Source of the DNA: Bradyrhizobium sp. BRP22
Lineage (GTDB): Bacteria > Pseudomonadota > Alphaproteobacteria > Rhizobiales > Xanthobacteraceae
Length of the DNA stretch: 64,000 nt
Assembly (NCBI RefSeq): GCF_020194175.1
Contig: NZ_JADYVX010000033.1
Coordinates: 1 to 64,000 of the forward strand
Reading direction: 5' to 3'
Shown here: one piece after another, positions 51,078 to 61,002 of the stretch
Position numbering within the stretch: position 1 is the stretch's first letter
Layout: each line of letters starts with the position of its first letter
Position numbers and translations under genes: made by a program
The notes under the pieces: model-generated
Databases searched by the model: none
What the model was told of the DNA's origin: nothing
What the model saw: the letters and a program-made list of their open reading frames with translations, nothing else

Positions 51078-51274
51078 GAGAAACTCCTGCAGCGCGGGAC
51101 GGTTGTGAAAGTTGGGACGGGCGCGTTTTCGTGGCCGCAGACCATATCAGCGCGCCATACGGCGGCAAGCGGCGCCCGCGGTCATCTTGCCGTGAGCCCG
51201 CTGATGCAGCGCAAAATTTTTCCAATCAGATCAGACTCGACAGAGATAATCCAATCCTGCAGCGAATCACCGAG

Positions 51275-52264
51275 TCAGATCACCACGACGACCTTGCCGA
51301 GGGCACGCCGGTCGGCGAGGTGCTGGATCGCCTTGCCGCCGTCCTGCAACGGAAATTCGGCGCTGATGCCGGGCGAGAGCATGCCTTGCGCGTACCAGGC
51401 CTGGAGCGCGCGACGATTCTCGGCGACGCGTGAATCGTGCGACAGCGTGAACGTGCGCCAGTTGATCCCGAGCACATCGCAATTCTTCAAGAGCGGCAAG
51501 TTGAGCGGCAAGGATGGAATGCCGGCGGTGAAGCCGAGCACCAGATAGCGCCCGCCCTCAGCGATGCAGCGAATAGCGGCCTCCGAGAGCCATCCGCCGA
51601 CGGGATCGATGATCACATCGGCGCCGCGCGAACCGACCGCCTGCTTCAGCCGCGCAGCGAGCTCGCGACCATCTCCTGTAGTGTCGGCCGAATAGATCAC
51701 CCCCTCGGCGGCGCCGTGCTGGCGAGCGAAGCCAAGCTTCTCCTCCGATGAAGCGGCGGCGACGACACGGGCACCGAGATTGCGCGCGACCTGCACGGCG
51801 GCAATGCCGACGCCTCCCGCAGCGCCCAGCACCAGCACGGTTTCGCCGGTTCGCACGCCGGCGCGGGTATGCAGCGCATAATAGGCCGTCTCGAATGTGA
51901 ACTGCATGACCGCGGCATCGACGAACGACATGCCGTCGGGAATCGGGCTGCAGCGCGTGGCGTCGACGGCGACGAACTCCGCCATGCCACCGGTTCCGGT
52001 CCGCGCGGCGACCCGGTCGCCGATACGCAGCGCAGTGACCTCCTGCCCCACAGCAGACACGACGCCGGCCACCTCGGCTCCGGGCGCGAAGGGCCGCGGC
52101 GTCTTGACCTGATAACGGTCCTGGATGGTGAGAAGGTCCGGATAGTTCACCCCGCACGCCTGCACCGCCACAAGCACCTGTCCGGGTGCGGGGACGGGCT
52201 CCGGCACATCGAGCAGCCGCAGGGTTTCGGGCCCGCCCGGCTCGCAACTCATCAATGCCCGCAT
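51275..52264 (-). CDS. NADPH:quinone oxidoreductase family protein (MDR)
   Basis: The product has 329 residues from ATG 52264, with GGAGG upstream; the open frame extends to 52534. GroES-like and Rossmann domains are present (VLGAAGGVGIAAVQVARNLG), and the motif DVIIDPVGGWLSEAAIRCI is family-typical. It may reduce an enoyl-CoA or quinone; the acyl-CoA genes that follow on the other strand suggest the former, but only by position. It is divergent from the AraC regulator. Confidence 0.92.
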   Translation of the reverse strand: MRALMSCEPGGPETLRLLDVPEPVPAPGQVLVAVQACGVNYPDLLTIQDRYQVKTPRPFAPGAEVAGVVSAVGQEVTALRIGDRVAARTGTGGMAEFVAVDATRCSPIPDGMSFVDAAVMQFTFETAYYALHTRAGVRTGETVLVLGAAGGVGIAAVQVARNLGARVVAAASSEEKLGFARQHGAAEGVIYSADTTGDGRELAARLKQAVGSRGADVIIDPVGGWLSEAAIRCIAEGGRYLVLGFTAGIPSLPLNLPLLKNCDVLGINWRTFTLSHDSRVAENRRALQAWYAQGMLSPGISAEFPLQDGGKAIQHLADRRALGKVVVVI

Positions 52265-52401
52265 CAAATGTCCTCCGGCCTTTTCGGCGAGAATGAAAAG
52301 AAGTCCCGCACCCGCAATGACGAAAACGATCAGTTGCGTTGACCTTGCCTGCCACAGGAATGGTGGCGACGGAACCATCCCGGCGCTAACATGGCAATGC
52401 C

Positions 52402-53460
52402 ATGCCGGGAGCCTCTGCCGCAGTTCGATCACCGCACGCCGCGCCGTCGCGTTCGGCGATCGATTCCGGCTATGTCGGACTCGTGCTGAGCGGTGTCCGC
52501 GAGGCCGGCTTCGATATCGACCGGCTGCTGGCACGCGCCGGCATCGCGCCCGAGCAGTTCGAGAAGCCGGGCGCCCGGCTGCCGCAGGACCGGTTCGCCC
52601 GTCTGATCGCGATCCTGACCCGGGAGACGCGCGACGAGCTCTGGCTGTTGTGCAGCCGCCCGATCAAACCCGGCACCTTCCGCATGATGTGCCGGCTGTT
52701 GATCCGCTGCACCAATCTGCGCGAAGCGATCCGGATCGGCTGCCAGTTCTACCATCTGGTCGCCGACGATTTCGTGGTGCGGCTGGCGGAGGGCCCGGAC
52801 GACGCTTCGCTCTATGTCACCGATACCATCGCCCAGCCGAACCGGCGGCGCATGGTCAATGGCGCGATCCTGCTGTTCGCCTACGGATTGATGTGCTGGC
52901 TGGTGGGCCGCAGGCTGCCGCTGATCACAGTTCATTACGTCTTCCCGGAAGAGCCGTTCAGCTCGGAGCTCGAGCCGTTCTACCGGGCGCCGATGCTGTT
53001 CGATCAGCCGCGCACGGAAATCCGCTTCGACGCCGAGTTGCTGGACCTGCCGATCATGCCCGACGAGGAGCGCCTGCGACGCTTTCTCGCCTCCATGCCC
53101 AATGCGCTGCTGGTGCGCTACCGCGACGACAGCAGCATGGCGGAACGCGTGCGCGGCATTCTCCGCCGCAACCTCAAGCGTCCGCTGTCGTTCGAGGACA
53201 TTGCCGGGATGCTGGCGGTCTCGCCGCAGACGCTGCGCCGCCGCCTGCTCGAAGAGGAGGATTGCGGCTTTCAGGAAATCAAGGACCGGCTGCGGCGCGA
53301 CCTCGCCACGCACCTGCTGCAGAAGTCCCGATTGCCGCTGGAAGAAATTGCGGTCTCGCTGGGCTTCTCCGAGCTCAGCACCTTCCATCGGGCGTTCAGG
53401 CGCTGGACCGGCGTGACGCCGGGCGAGTTCCGCGAGCGCCGCGGCTCGCTCGCAAAATAG
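52402..53460 (+). CDS. AraC-family regulator with Arabinose_bd-type N-terminus
   Basis: The product has 352 residues. The N-terminal ~200 residues match the Arabinose_bd domain (PF12625) of OruR/ArgR-like regulators. The C-terminal double HTH (about 245-345) shows SFEDIAGMLAVSPQTLRRRL and PLEEIAVSLGFSELSTFHRAF. It is divergent from the oxidoreductase gene and upstream of the acyl-CoA synthetase, so it probably controls one or both. Confidence 0.93.
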   Translation: MPGASAAVRSPHAAPSRSAIDSGYVGLVLSGVREAGFDIDRLLARAGIAPEQFEKPGARLPQDRFARLIAILTRETRDELWLLCSRPIKPGTFRMMCRLLIRCTNLREAIRIGCQFYHLVADDFVVRLAEGPDDASLYVTDTIAQPNRRRMVNGAILLFAYGLMCWLVGRRLPLITVHYVFPEEPFSSELEPFYRAPMLFDQPRTEIRFDAELLDLPIMPDEERLRRFLASMPNALLVRYRDDSSMAERVRGILRRNLKRPLSFEDIAGMLAVSPQTLRRRLLEEEDCGFQEIKDRLRRDLATHLLQKSRLPLEEIAVSLGFSELSTFHRAFRRWTGVTPGEFRERRGSLAK

Positions 53461-53568
53461 AGCCGTCGGATTCCGCCAATCGGATTGGCACGCCCGGTCA
53501 TTCAATGATGCAGCCTTGATGCGGATAATCCCCGCAAGGCCGACGTCTTCGGCCATCACGGGGAAGAA

Positions 53569-55095
53569 ATGCCAATCCTGCGCCAATGGGCCGAACGTCA
53601 TCCCGACAAGACCGCCGCGCTCGTCGCCTTTTCCGACCAGGCAATTACCTATGGCGAGCTCGACCGCCGCGCCAATGCGGTCACGCAGCTCCTGATCTGG
53701 ATGGGGCTCGCAGCCGGCGACGGCATCGCGATCATGCTCGACAATGACCCCACCTATTTCGAGCTGATCTGGGGCGCGCGCCGCCACGGCGTCTACTACA
53801 CGCCCGTCAGCACGCATCTGAAGCCCGAAGAGGCGGCGTATATCGTGCGCGACAGCGGCGCAAAACTGTTCTTCGTCGCCTCGCGTTTTGCCGAAGCAGT
53901 CCAGGCGCTGCTCGCCGACAATCCGCACCGGTGCACGGTTTATGCAGTCGGCGGCGCATTGGACGGCAGTTTTGACTATGCCGCGGAGCTTGCCCGCTTC
54001 GATCGCCTGATCGAGATACCCGACGGGCCGGTCGGCAAGGATTTCTTCTATTCCTCGGGCACAACTGGCAAGCCGAAGGGCATCAAGCAACCGCTGTTCG
54101 CCAACCTCCGCCAGGCCCAGGCCTCCGGCGACTGGGTGCGCGACAATTTCGGCTTCGCGGAGGATACGGTCTATCTCTCCCCGGCGCCGCTCTACCATGG
54201 CGCGCCGCTGCGCTTCACCATGCGCACGCTGGAGAGCGGCGGCACGGCCGTGATCATGAAAAAGTTCGTGGCCGAGCAGGCGCTGGCGGCGATCGAGCAA
54301 TATCGCATCACTCACAGCCAGTGGGTGCCGACGATGTTCTTCCGCCTGCTCGCGTTGCCGGACGAGATACGCGGTCGCTACGATCTATCGTCGCATTGCT
54401 GCGCAATCCACGCCGCCGCGCCTTGCCCACCCGAACTCAAGGAGCAGATGATCGACTGGTGGGGGCCGATTGTCTGGGAATATTACGCCGGCTCGGAGCG
54501 CAACGGCGCTACCTGCATCTCGACCGCGGAATGGTTGACGCATCGCGGCTCGGTCGGGCGCGCCTGCGTCGGCAGCATCCATATCCTCGACGACGCGCAG
54601 AACGAACTCGGCCCTGGCGAGATCGGCGACGTCTATTTCGACGGCCCGCAATTCGTCTACCACAACGATCCCGAGAAGACCGCGCGCTCGCGAAACGCCA
54701 AGGGCTGGTCGACGATCGGCGACGTCGGCTATCTCGACAAGGACGGTTACCTTTATCTGACCGACCGTCGCTCGCACATGATCATCTCCGGCGGCGTCAA
54801 TATCTATCCCGCCGAGATCGAGAATCGCCTGGCGCTGCATCCTGACGTTGCCGATGTCGCCGTGTTCGGAATCCCCAATCCGGAATATGGCGAGGAGGTC
54901 AAGGCCGTGGTGCAGCTCAAAGAGCCGTCGAAGGCGTCACAGGCGCTTGTGGCTGAACTGATGGCGTTCTGCCGGGACGGCCTGTCGCACGTCAAGTGCC
55001 CACGCTCGATCGATTTCGAGGCCGAGCTGCCGCGGCAGGAGAACGGCAAGTTGTTCAAGCACGTGCTGAAGCAGCGCTATCTGCAGCCGGCCTGA
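53569..55095 (+). CDS. Acyl-CoA synthetase (AMP-forming)
   Basis: The product has 508 residues. The AMP-binding signature FYSSGTTGKPKGIKQPL, YYAGSERNG, GDVGYLDKDGYLYLTDR and the C-terminal Lys in QENGKLFKHVL are visible. It forms an acyl-CoA from an acid, ATP and CoA. It starts 108 bp after the AraC regulator and is followed by a solute-binding protein on the same strand, so uptake and activation of an organic acid are plausible. Confidence 0.92.
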   Translation: MPILRQWAERHPDKTAALVAFSDQAITYGELDRRANAVTQLLIWMGLAAGDGIAIMLDNDPTYFELIWGARRHGVYYTPVSTHLKPEEAAYIVRDSGAKLFFVASRFAEAVQALLADNPHRCTVYAVGGALDGSFDYAAELARFDRLIEIPDGPVGKDFFYSSGTTGKPKGIKQPLFANLRQAQASGDWVRDNFGFAEDTVYLSPAPLYHGAPLRFTMRTLESGGTAVIMKKFVAEQALAAIEQYRITHSQWVPTMFFRLLALPDEIRGRYDLSSHCCAIHAAAPCPPELKEQMIDWWGPIVWEYYAGSERNGATCISTAEWLTHRGSVGRACVGSIHILDDAQNELGPGEIGDVYFDGPQFVYHNDPEKTARSRNAKGWSTIGDVGYLDKDGYLYLTDRRSHMIISGGVNIYPAEIENRLALHPDVADVAVFGIPNPEYGEEVKAVVQLKEPSKASQALVAELMAFCRDGLSHVKCPRSIDFEAELPRQENGKLFKHVLKQRYLQPA

Positions 55096-55127
55096 TCGGC
55101 GATCATCAACGACAGAAGGGGAAGAGC

Positions 55128-56339
55128 ATGAAGAAGCTCATGGCGGCGACCTGTGCAATCGCATGGGCGGGTTTTGCGTTTTCCGCGTACGGCCAGGACA
55201 AGAACTACGGGCCCGGCGTGACCGATACCGAAGTCAAGATCGGCCAGACCATGCCCTATAGCGGCCCTGCGTCGAGCTTCGCGGCGATCGGGCGCGCGAT
55301 GACCGCCTATTTCCAGAAGGTGAATGCGGAAGGCGGCGTCAACGGCCGCAAGATCAACCTGATCTCGCTCGACGACGGCTACAGCCCGCCCAAGGCGGTC
55401 GAGCAGACGCGTCGGCTGGTCGAAAGCGAGGAGGTGCTGGCGATCGTCGGCACCTTCGGCTCGCCGACCAACTTCGCCACGCAAAAATATCTGAACGCCA
55501 AGAAGGTGCCGGGCCTGTTCCTCGGCACCGGCGCCAACCGCGTCTCCGAGCCGACGACCTATCCATGGTCGATGGGCTGGCAGCCGAACAACCATGCCAA
55601 GGGCGTGATCTACGCCAAATATCTCCTGAAGGAGCGGCCCAATGCGAAGGTCGCGGTGCTGTTCCAGAACGACGATTTCGGCCGCGATCACCTCAAAGGC
55701 TTTCGCGACGGACTCGGCGACAAGGCCGCCACGATGATCGTCAAGGAGCTCAGCTACGAGATCGCCGAGCCGACCATCGATTCGCAGATTTTGATCCTGA
55801 AGGCGACCGGCGCCGACGTGTTCCTCGACATTTCGACGCCGAAATTCTCGGCGCAGGCGATCAAGAAGATGGCGGAAACCAAATGGGATGCACTGCATCT
55901 TCTCAGCGATGCGGCCGGCTCGATCTCCAGCACGCTGGTGCCGGCGGGGCTGGAGAATTCCAAAGGCGTCATCACGGTCGCGTTCCGTAAGGATCCGAAC
56001 GACGCGGCATGGGCCGACGATGCCGGCATGAAGGAATATCTCGCCTTCATGAAGCAATACATGCCCGAAGCCAATCCATCCGAAACCTATCACGTGTTCG
56101 GCTATGCGACGGCGCAGACCTTCGTTCACGTCCTGAAGAATTGCGGCGACGACCTGACACGCGAGAACCTGATGAAGCAGGCGACCAGCATCAAGGACCT
56201 CGTTCTTCCCATCATGCTTCCCGGCATCAAGCTCAACACCACCCCAACGCGCTACACGCCGATGAGCCAGGAGCAGTTGATGCAGTTCGACGGCGTGAAA
56301 TGGACGCCGATCGGCGAAGTGATCGACGCGGAGAAGTAA
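55128..56339 (+). CDS. ABC transporter substrate-binding protein (branched-chain amino acid type)
   Basis: The product has 403 residues from ATG 55128 with AAGGGGAAG upstream. A signal peptide (MKKLMAATCAIAWAGFAFSA) precedes a periplasmic LivJ-type binding domain with GVTDTEVKIGQTMPYSGPAS at its start. In this family, members in aromatic or fatty-acid clusters often bind organic acids. It follows the acyl-CoA synthetase gene closely. No permease or ATPase genes of this system lie in the window. Confidence 0.92.
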   Translation: MKKLMAATCAIAWAGFAFSAYGQDKNYGPGVTDTEVKIGQTMPYSGPASSFAAIGRAMTAYFQKVNAEGGVNGRKINLISLDDGYSPPKAVEQTRRLVESEEVLAIVGTFGSPTNFATQKYLNAKKVPGLFLGTGANRVSEPTTYPWSMGWQPNNHAKGVIYAKYLLKERPNAKVAVLFQNDDFGRDHLKGFRDGLGDKAATMIVKELSYEIAEPTIDSQILILKATGADVFLDISTPKFSAQAIKKMAETKWDALHLLSDAAGSISSTLVPAGLENSKGVITVAFRKDPNDAAWADDAGMKEYLAFMKQYMPEANPSETYHVFGYATAQTFVHVLKNCGDDLTRENLMKQATSIKDLVLPIMLPGIKLNTTPTRYTPMSQEQLMQFDGVKWTPIGEVIDAEK

Positions 56340-56363
56340 GTGGCATTGGCGATCGATGGCGGG

Positions 56364-56485
56364 CTCCCTCTCCCGCTTGCGGGAGAGGGCGGGGTGAGGG
56401 TGCCTCCGCATAGGGATTCCCCCAGTGGAGAGAACCCTCACCCGGCGCTACGCGCCGACCTCTCCCGCAGGCGGGAGAGGTGAAG
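56364..56485. repeat. Interspersed palindromic repeat (type A, copy 4)
   Basis: CTCCCTCTCCCGCTTGCGGG opens and CTCTCCCGCAGGCGGGAGAG closes the element, with the inner GGGTGCCTCCGCATAGGGATTC. It lies between two convergent genes. Confidence 0.9.
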
Positions 56486-56508
56486 CCTCGGCGCCCGTTA
56501 GCCGCGCG

Positions 56509-57690
56509 CTACTCACACTCGCGCAGCACTTCGCGGGCGATGGTCATCTTCATCACTTCGGTGGTGCCCTCCGCGACCTGGGCGATGCGGCTCTGGAAAT
56601 AGAGCTGGCCGAAGCGGTTTTCCTTGAGCACGCCGAGCCCGCCATGGATCTGGATGGCGCGGTCGATGACGCGGCAGGCCGCGAGCGGCGCGAAGCATTT
56701 CACCATCGCGGCTTCCTTCCGCGCATCGAGGCCGCGATCGAGCATCCAGGCGGTCTTGTAGACCATCAGCCGTGACTGCTCGAGATCCATCTCCGATTCC
56801 GCGAGCATCCATTGAATAGCCTGCCGCTCCGCAAGCGGCTTGCCGAAGGTCTCGCGCTCGCGCGCCCGCTTGGCGGCCTGTGTCTGCGCCCAGCGCGCGG
56901 TGCCGGTCAAGCGCGCCCCGATCACGGTGCGGTTTCGGTTGAGCTGGTCCATCATGTAGCGGAAGCCCATGCCTTCGGCACCGAGCATGTTCTTCGCCGG
57001 AACGACGCAATCCTTGTACTGGTAATCGCAACTGCGGCCGAGATAGGTGCCGGGCGCCATGGTCTCGTATTCGCGCAGCACCGACACGCCGGGATTGGGA
57101 TAGTCGACCAGGAACAGGCTGATGCCTTCATAGCCCTTGGTCGGATCGGTCACGGCATAGCAGAGCAGATATTTCGGCGTGATGCCCGGATGGTTCGGCG
57201 GCGGCGCCCAGCGCTTGATGCCGTTGATGATGTAATTGTCGCCGTCGCGAACGGCGGTGGTCTTGATTCCGGCGGCGTCGGAGCCCGCGCCGGGCTCCGA
57301 GATGTTGATGTGGTAGAACTTGTCCTCCTTGAGGATCGGATAGAGATACGCCTCCTTCTGCCATTCCGGCGCGACATGGAGCGCAGGGTGTGGATCGAGA
57401 AAACCCGACCAGGTCGCGAGCAGGCCATGCATCACGGGCGACCTCACGATCTCCTCATAGACCAGGCATTTCGCGACCGTCCCTAATCCCTGCCCGCCGG
57501 CTTCCTTCGGCACCGCCAATCCCCTGAAGCCGTATTCGCGGAATTTCCGCACCACACTCATGAAGATGTCGTGCGGCACGGCATAGTCGTCCACACCCCA
57601 GTCATCTTCGAGCGGGCGGCAGACTTCCTCCACGAAGGCTGAGGCGCGAGCCTTGATTTCGCGTTGTTCCCTGGACAGTTCAAAATCCAC
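56509..57690 (-). CDS. Acyl-CoA dehydrogenase
   Basis: The product has 393 residues if GTG 57690 is used: GGAG lies 6 bases upstream and the product starts MDFELSREQ, as family members do. TTG 57702 is an alternative. FAD-linked segments FYHINISEPGAGSD and GIKRWAPPP, the helical C-terminus and AQVAEGTTEVMKM are typical. It forms an enoyl-CoA. With the nearby synthetase and two MDR enzymes it probably works in an acyl-CoA pathway, but its own substrate is unknown. Confidence 0.93.
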   Translation of the reverse strand: MDFELSREQREIKARASAFVEEVCRPLEDDWGVDDYAVPHDIFMSVVRKFREYGFRGLAVPKEAGGQGLGTVAKCLVYEEIVRSPVMHGLLATWSGFLDPHPALHVAPEWQKEAYLYPILKEDKFYHINISEPGAGSDAAGIKTTAVRDGDNYIINGIKRWAPPPNHPGITPKYLLCYAVTDPTKGYEGISLFLVDYPNPGVSVLREYETMAPGTYLGRSCDYQYKDCVVPAKNMLGAEGMGFRYMMDQLNRNRTVIGARLTGTARWAQTQAAKRARERETFGKPLAERQAIQWMLAESEMDLEQSRLMVYKTAWMLDRGLDARKEAAMVKCFAPLAACRVIDRAIQIHGGLGVLKENRFGQLYFQSRIAQVAEGTTEVMKMTIAREVLRECE

Positions 57691-58018
57691 TGTTGTCTCC
57701 AAGCCTTGTTTGCAAGGCTGGAGACTAGGTCGGCTGCGTCAGGGCGATTATGGCTTGGAGAGCCAATCTGATTGGCTGATTGCATCAGGCCGGGGGGCAT
57801 TGCTAGCCGCTTCTCTCGTGCCGCGATTACGCCGGACGAGACGACCCTGCTATGCGCGACTTTCGAGCGCGGCCGACGATAGATTCGTCTGCCATCGGTG
57901 CTTTGGAAGCCCGTCATTCGCCTCGAGTGGCAACAATTTTAATCATCTATGAGGTAGCTCGAATCCACAATCTTCACGCGCGCATGCTAGTGCGTGAAGT
58001 CAACTCATCGCCCCAAGG
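57691..58018. other. 328-bp divergent regulatory spacer
   Basis: This region lies between the acyl-CoA dehydrogenase (minus) and DUF2336 (plus) genes. It must hold two promoters. No gene, repeat or convincing operator was seen. Confidence 0.5.
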
Positions 58019-59191
58019 ATGAATGCGATAACGAGACCCATGATCATGACGACGTTCTATTCGTTAATAAATGACGTGCAAAGTACAACGACATCTGGGT
58101 CGACGAAACGACAGCTAAGGGCCCTCACCCGCATCACAGACTTGTTCCTTGCCGGGTCTGGTCGCTACTCGAAGCAGCAGATCAAGCTGTTCGACGAGAT
58201 ATTCAAAACCCTCGTTGCCGTGATCGAGTTGAAAACCCGGGTCAAGCTGGCCCGTGACGTTGCAACTGACCCGAATGCGCCGGCAACCCTGGTCAGGGCA
58301 TTTGCGTTGGATGATGCCCTCGCCGTGGCGGCTCCGGTTCTCAGTCAGTCGGAAGTCCTCAGCGAAGCCGATCTTGTTGTCTGCGCGAGCACTCAAGGTC
58401 AGGGTCACCTTCACGCAATCGCGCAACGTCGAACAATCAGCGAGGCGATCACGGAGCTGCTGATCCAGCGCGGCGAAGCCGGCGTGGTCCACGCCGTTGC
58501 GAGCAACCCGGGCGCCCGCTTCTCGGACAGCAGCTTTCGCGAACTTGTCGCGCGATCGGGCGAAGATACCCAGCTTGCGCTGCATGTCGGGACGCGACAT
58601 GACATCCCCCGACATCACTTTCTCAAACTTCTGGAAACAGCGTCGGCTTCGGTGCGCCGCAGGATGGTCACGGCAAATCCGCAATTTTCCGACGCCGTGC
58701 ATGACGCTGTAACGGAGGTCGTCGACGACATAAATCTGGAGGTCCGCAATCAGTCTCCGGATCACGCGAGGGCAAAGAAGAAGGTAAAGCGCCGCAAATA
58801 CTGGAGGGAGCTCGGGGAAGCGGATGTTCACGCGGCCGCTCGAGCGCAGGATTTTGAAACGGCTGTGATGGCATTGTCCGTCCTTGCCGCCTGTCCTATC
58901 GAATTGGTCGAACGGGCAGTTCTCAATGACAATCCCGGTACCGTGCAGGTTGTCGCAAAAGCCAGCGGATGCTCCTGGGCAACCGCCAAGGCCTTGCTGC
59001 TGATGAGGGTAGCAGACCGCAGGCTGAGCAAGACCGATCTTGATCAAGCGCGGGAAAACTTTGAGCGGCTCGAACTCCGAACGGCGAGACGTGTGCTCGA
59101 GTTCTACAAGGCACGCCGTGACGCACGCGCAACCGAAAGCCATCCCATCGCCCCGAAGGAATCGGCAAGCTTGGCTGTCGCCGTGGGATGA
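58019..59191 (+). CDS. DUF2336 domain protein
   Basis: The product has 390 residues, all helical, with no signal or membrane segment. Its order of short helical repeats (LTRITDLFLAGSGRYSKQQI, then RVKLARDVATDPNAPATLVR) is that of DUF2336, a large family in alphaproteobacteria; HEAT-like packing is suggested. Function is unknown. It stands alone here, although some family members lie beside signalling genes. Confidence 0.87.
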   Translation: MNAITRPMIMTTFYSLINDVQSTTTSGSTKRQLRALTRITDLFLAGSGRYSKQQIKLFDEIFKTLVAVIELKTRVKLARDVATDPNAPATLVRAFALDDALAVAAPVLSQSEVLSEADLVVCASTQGQGHLHAIAQRRTISEAITELLIQRGEAGVVHAVASNPGARFSDSSFRELVARSGEDTQLALHVGTRHDIPRHHFLKLLETASASVRRRMVTANPQFSDAVHDAVTEVVDDINLEVRNQSPDHARAKKKVKRRKYWRELGEADVHAAARAQDFETAVMALSVLAACPIELVERAVLNDNPGTVQVVAKASGCSWATAKALLLMRVADRRLSKTDLDQARENFERLELRTARRVLEFYKARRDARATESHPIAPKESASLAVAVG

Positions 59192-59233
59192 ACACGCCGA
59201 TTGAAGGAGCGGCGTTGACGCCGCCAGGTTCGG

Positions 59234-59397
59234 CTAGAACAGGGGCCTGACATTGGGAACTGGCGTTCAGGCGCAATCAGCACCACGCCGCCATGTTCAA
59301 CGGGAAAGCCGAGCGTCAGCACTTCCGACTGGAATGGGCCAATCCTGCGCGGCGGCAGGTTGATCACGCAAGCCACCTGCCGGCACAAGCCGGTCAT
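59234..59397 (-). pseudogene. csaA: C-terminal fragment of a CsaA/tRNA-binding-domain protein
   Basis: The frame reads LPPRRIGPFQSEVLTLGF and HGGVVLIAPERQ, a close match to the C-terminal half of CsaA. The family ends PNGGRLF-stop; here NVRPLF-stop (TAG at 59234-59236) is reached only after a one-base shift, since the open frame itself runs on to 59104. The N-terminal half, with the oligonucleotide-binding strands, is missing: upstream comes the stop of the solute-binding gene. Confidence 0.75.
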
Positions 59398-60422
59398 TTT
59401 TCTGCCGGTGCCGCTCCGGCTGCGACATGATCGACGAACCTGTTCGTATAGGTCTTGCTGACATCGATATGAGCCTGCGCGACGATTGGTGAGCTCTGGC
59501 TGAAGACCGATAGCACGACTTCAGCGCCCTTCGGATCCATTCTTCCGGTCTCCGAAAACATGGGAATCGTGTTCCTGAGCGCCGAGAGGTACAGCTCCCG
59601 ATCCTTGCCGATCAAGTCGCTCGGCATCTTCGCCATGATCTCTTCGGGCGAGTGCGAATGAATCCAGGCCAGCGTCCTCACGATGGCAACGGTCAGCGCC
59701 TGTGCTTCCTTCTCGTGTGACTCTATCCAGGCCATCGTGCTGTAGAGGGCACCACCCGGATAGTCGGCACCGAACACCGAACGGGCGTCTCGCTCGGATC
59801 GCGTGTCAGTCAGCACCTTCAGATCAGAATGTTTTCCCTGCAGGTACGTCGCGGAGGGATCCACCATCACCGCTGCATCGACCAGACCCTGCTCCACCGC
59901 GGCAACCGCAGTAGCACCCACGCCAATGCCGATGACCGAGACCATTGCGGGATCGACGCCGCTTTTCTTCAGGAGGAACTTGAGAAAGAAGTCCGACGTT
60001 GAACCAGGTGCCGTGACCCCGACCGTCTTGCCTGCCAGATCTGAGAACGAGCCAATCTCGGCGCGATGCACCGGAGAGACAATAACGACTTCGCCCGGGT
60101 ACCGGTCGAACACGACGAACGACTGCAGCGCTTGTTTTCTTGCGGCGATCTCAACGCAATGATCGAAATATCCGGTTGCAACGTCCACACTTCCGGATAG
60201 CACTGCCGTCAGAGTGTCTGAACCGCCCCTGAGGTTCACCAGATCGACCGACACGCCGGCGCGATCATACTCCCCCAGTTCCCGCGCAAGAACGACCGGC
60301 AGATAGCATAGGCAGCTGCTGCCGCCGACAGCGATGGTTACCTTGCTTTGCGCGATTGCGGCACCGGAGGACAGGACAATCGCCATGAGACCCAGGACCA
60401 TTCTCATTGATTTCGTCCGCAT
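59394..60422 (-). CDS. ABC transporter substrate-binding protein (NitT/TauT type)
   Basis: The product has 342 residues from ATG 60422 (ATG 60407 is possible; the frame is open to 60479). A signal peptide (MRMVLGLMAIVLSSGAAIA) precedes a two-lobed domain: VAVGGSSCLCYLP-like start, SGSVDVATGYFDH, GKTVGVTAPGSTSDFFLKF. This fits SsuA/TauA/NrtA-like proteins for sulfonates, nitrate or thiamine precursors. No permease or ATPase is adjacent. Two Cys in SSCLCYLP are unusual for such proteins. Confidence 0.87.
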   Translation of the reverse strand: MRTKSMRMVLGLMAIVLSSGAAIAQSKVTIAVGGSSCLCYLPVVLARELGEYDRAGVSVDLVNLRGGSDTLTAVLSGSVDVATGYFDHCVEIAARKQALQSFVVFDRYPGEVVIVSPVHRAEIGSFSDLAGKTVGVTAPGSTSDFFLKFLLKKSGVDPAMVSVIGIGVGATAVAAVEQGLVDAAVMVDPSATYLQGKHSDLKVLTDTRSERDARSVFGADYPGGALYSTMAWIESHEKEAQALTVAIVRTLAWIHSHSPEEIMAKMPSDLIGKDRELYLSALRNTIPMFSETGRMDPKGAEVVLSVFSQSSPIVAQAHIDVSKTYTNRFVDHVAAGAAPAEK

Positions 60423-61002
60423 TTCTTCGTCAGCCCCCGGTTCGTTTTTTCGCGGAGACTTCGCTTTCAACGTCCTCAACGTCCGGCGGCAGGTGCCTCA
60501 CCGGGTAGAGATAGCTCGCATGGTAAGACGCCCCGTGCATTGCAAGGCCATCGACAATGGCATCGAACGTCCCGCGCAATAGCGCGCGACATACATCGAG
60601 GCCGGATCTCCGCCTCGATGGCGGCGGCGACGATACTGCCCTGATGACAGTGCGATCAGAGCGGCGAGAGAGCCAGATGACAGGATCTTTGCTGCGTTCA
60701 CATCCGCTGGCTGCATCGGCCGCGTTCCGTTTCGTTCGCCTTTGCAGCTTTTCTCTGGCTCGAATTGAGATTACCCGACCCATATGCAACCTCCGACTGC
60801 GATGCTCAGTCAGAGCTTGGGCCCGCCGCGTTACGTGGCAATTTCAGAGCAAGACGATTGCGATTACCTTCGTAACGCGCGCCGAAGCGAGGTGCAGTGG
60901 CTGGAGAGCGGACGTAGGCGACAAAGCCCTTCGGCCGCCGTCACACGCCCGTGCGATTGGCTACTTCAAAATCATGAAAGCAGTCGTTCACAGACGACGA
61001 TT
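60423..61002. other. 580-bp spacer without an accepted gene
   Basis: The stretch separates the solute-binding and GST genes on the same strand. A minus-strand frame at 60430-60789 (119 residues, no known motif) has no ribosome site I trust, and its later part (FDAIVDGLAMHGASYH) could be a remnant. The rest holds no hairpin or repeat that I can identify. Confidence 0.45.

Noticed and set aside
52429..54315. 628-residue minus-strand frame across the AraC and acyl-CoA synthetase genes
   Set aside because: It spans two real genes and their spacer; composition is that of a shadow.
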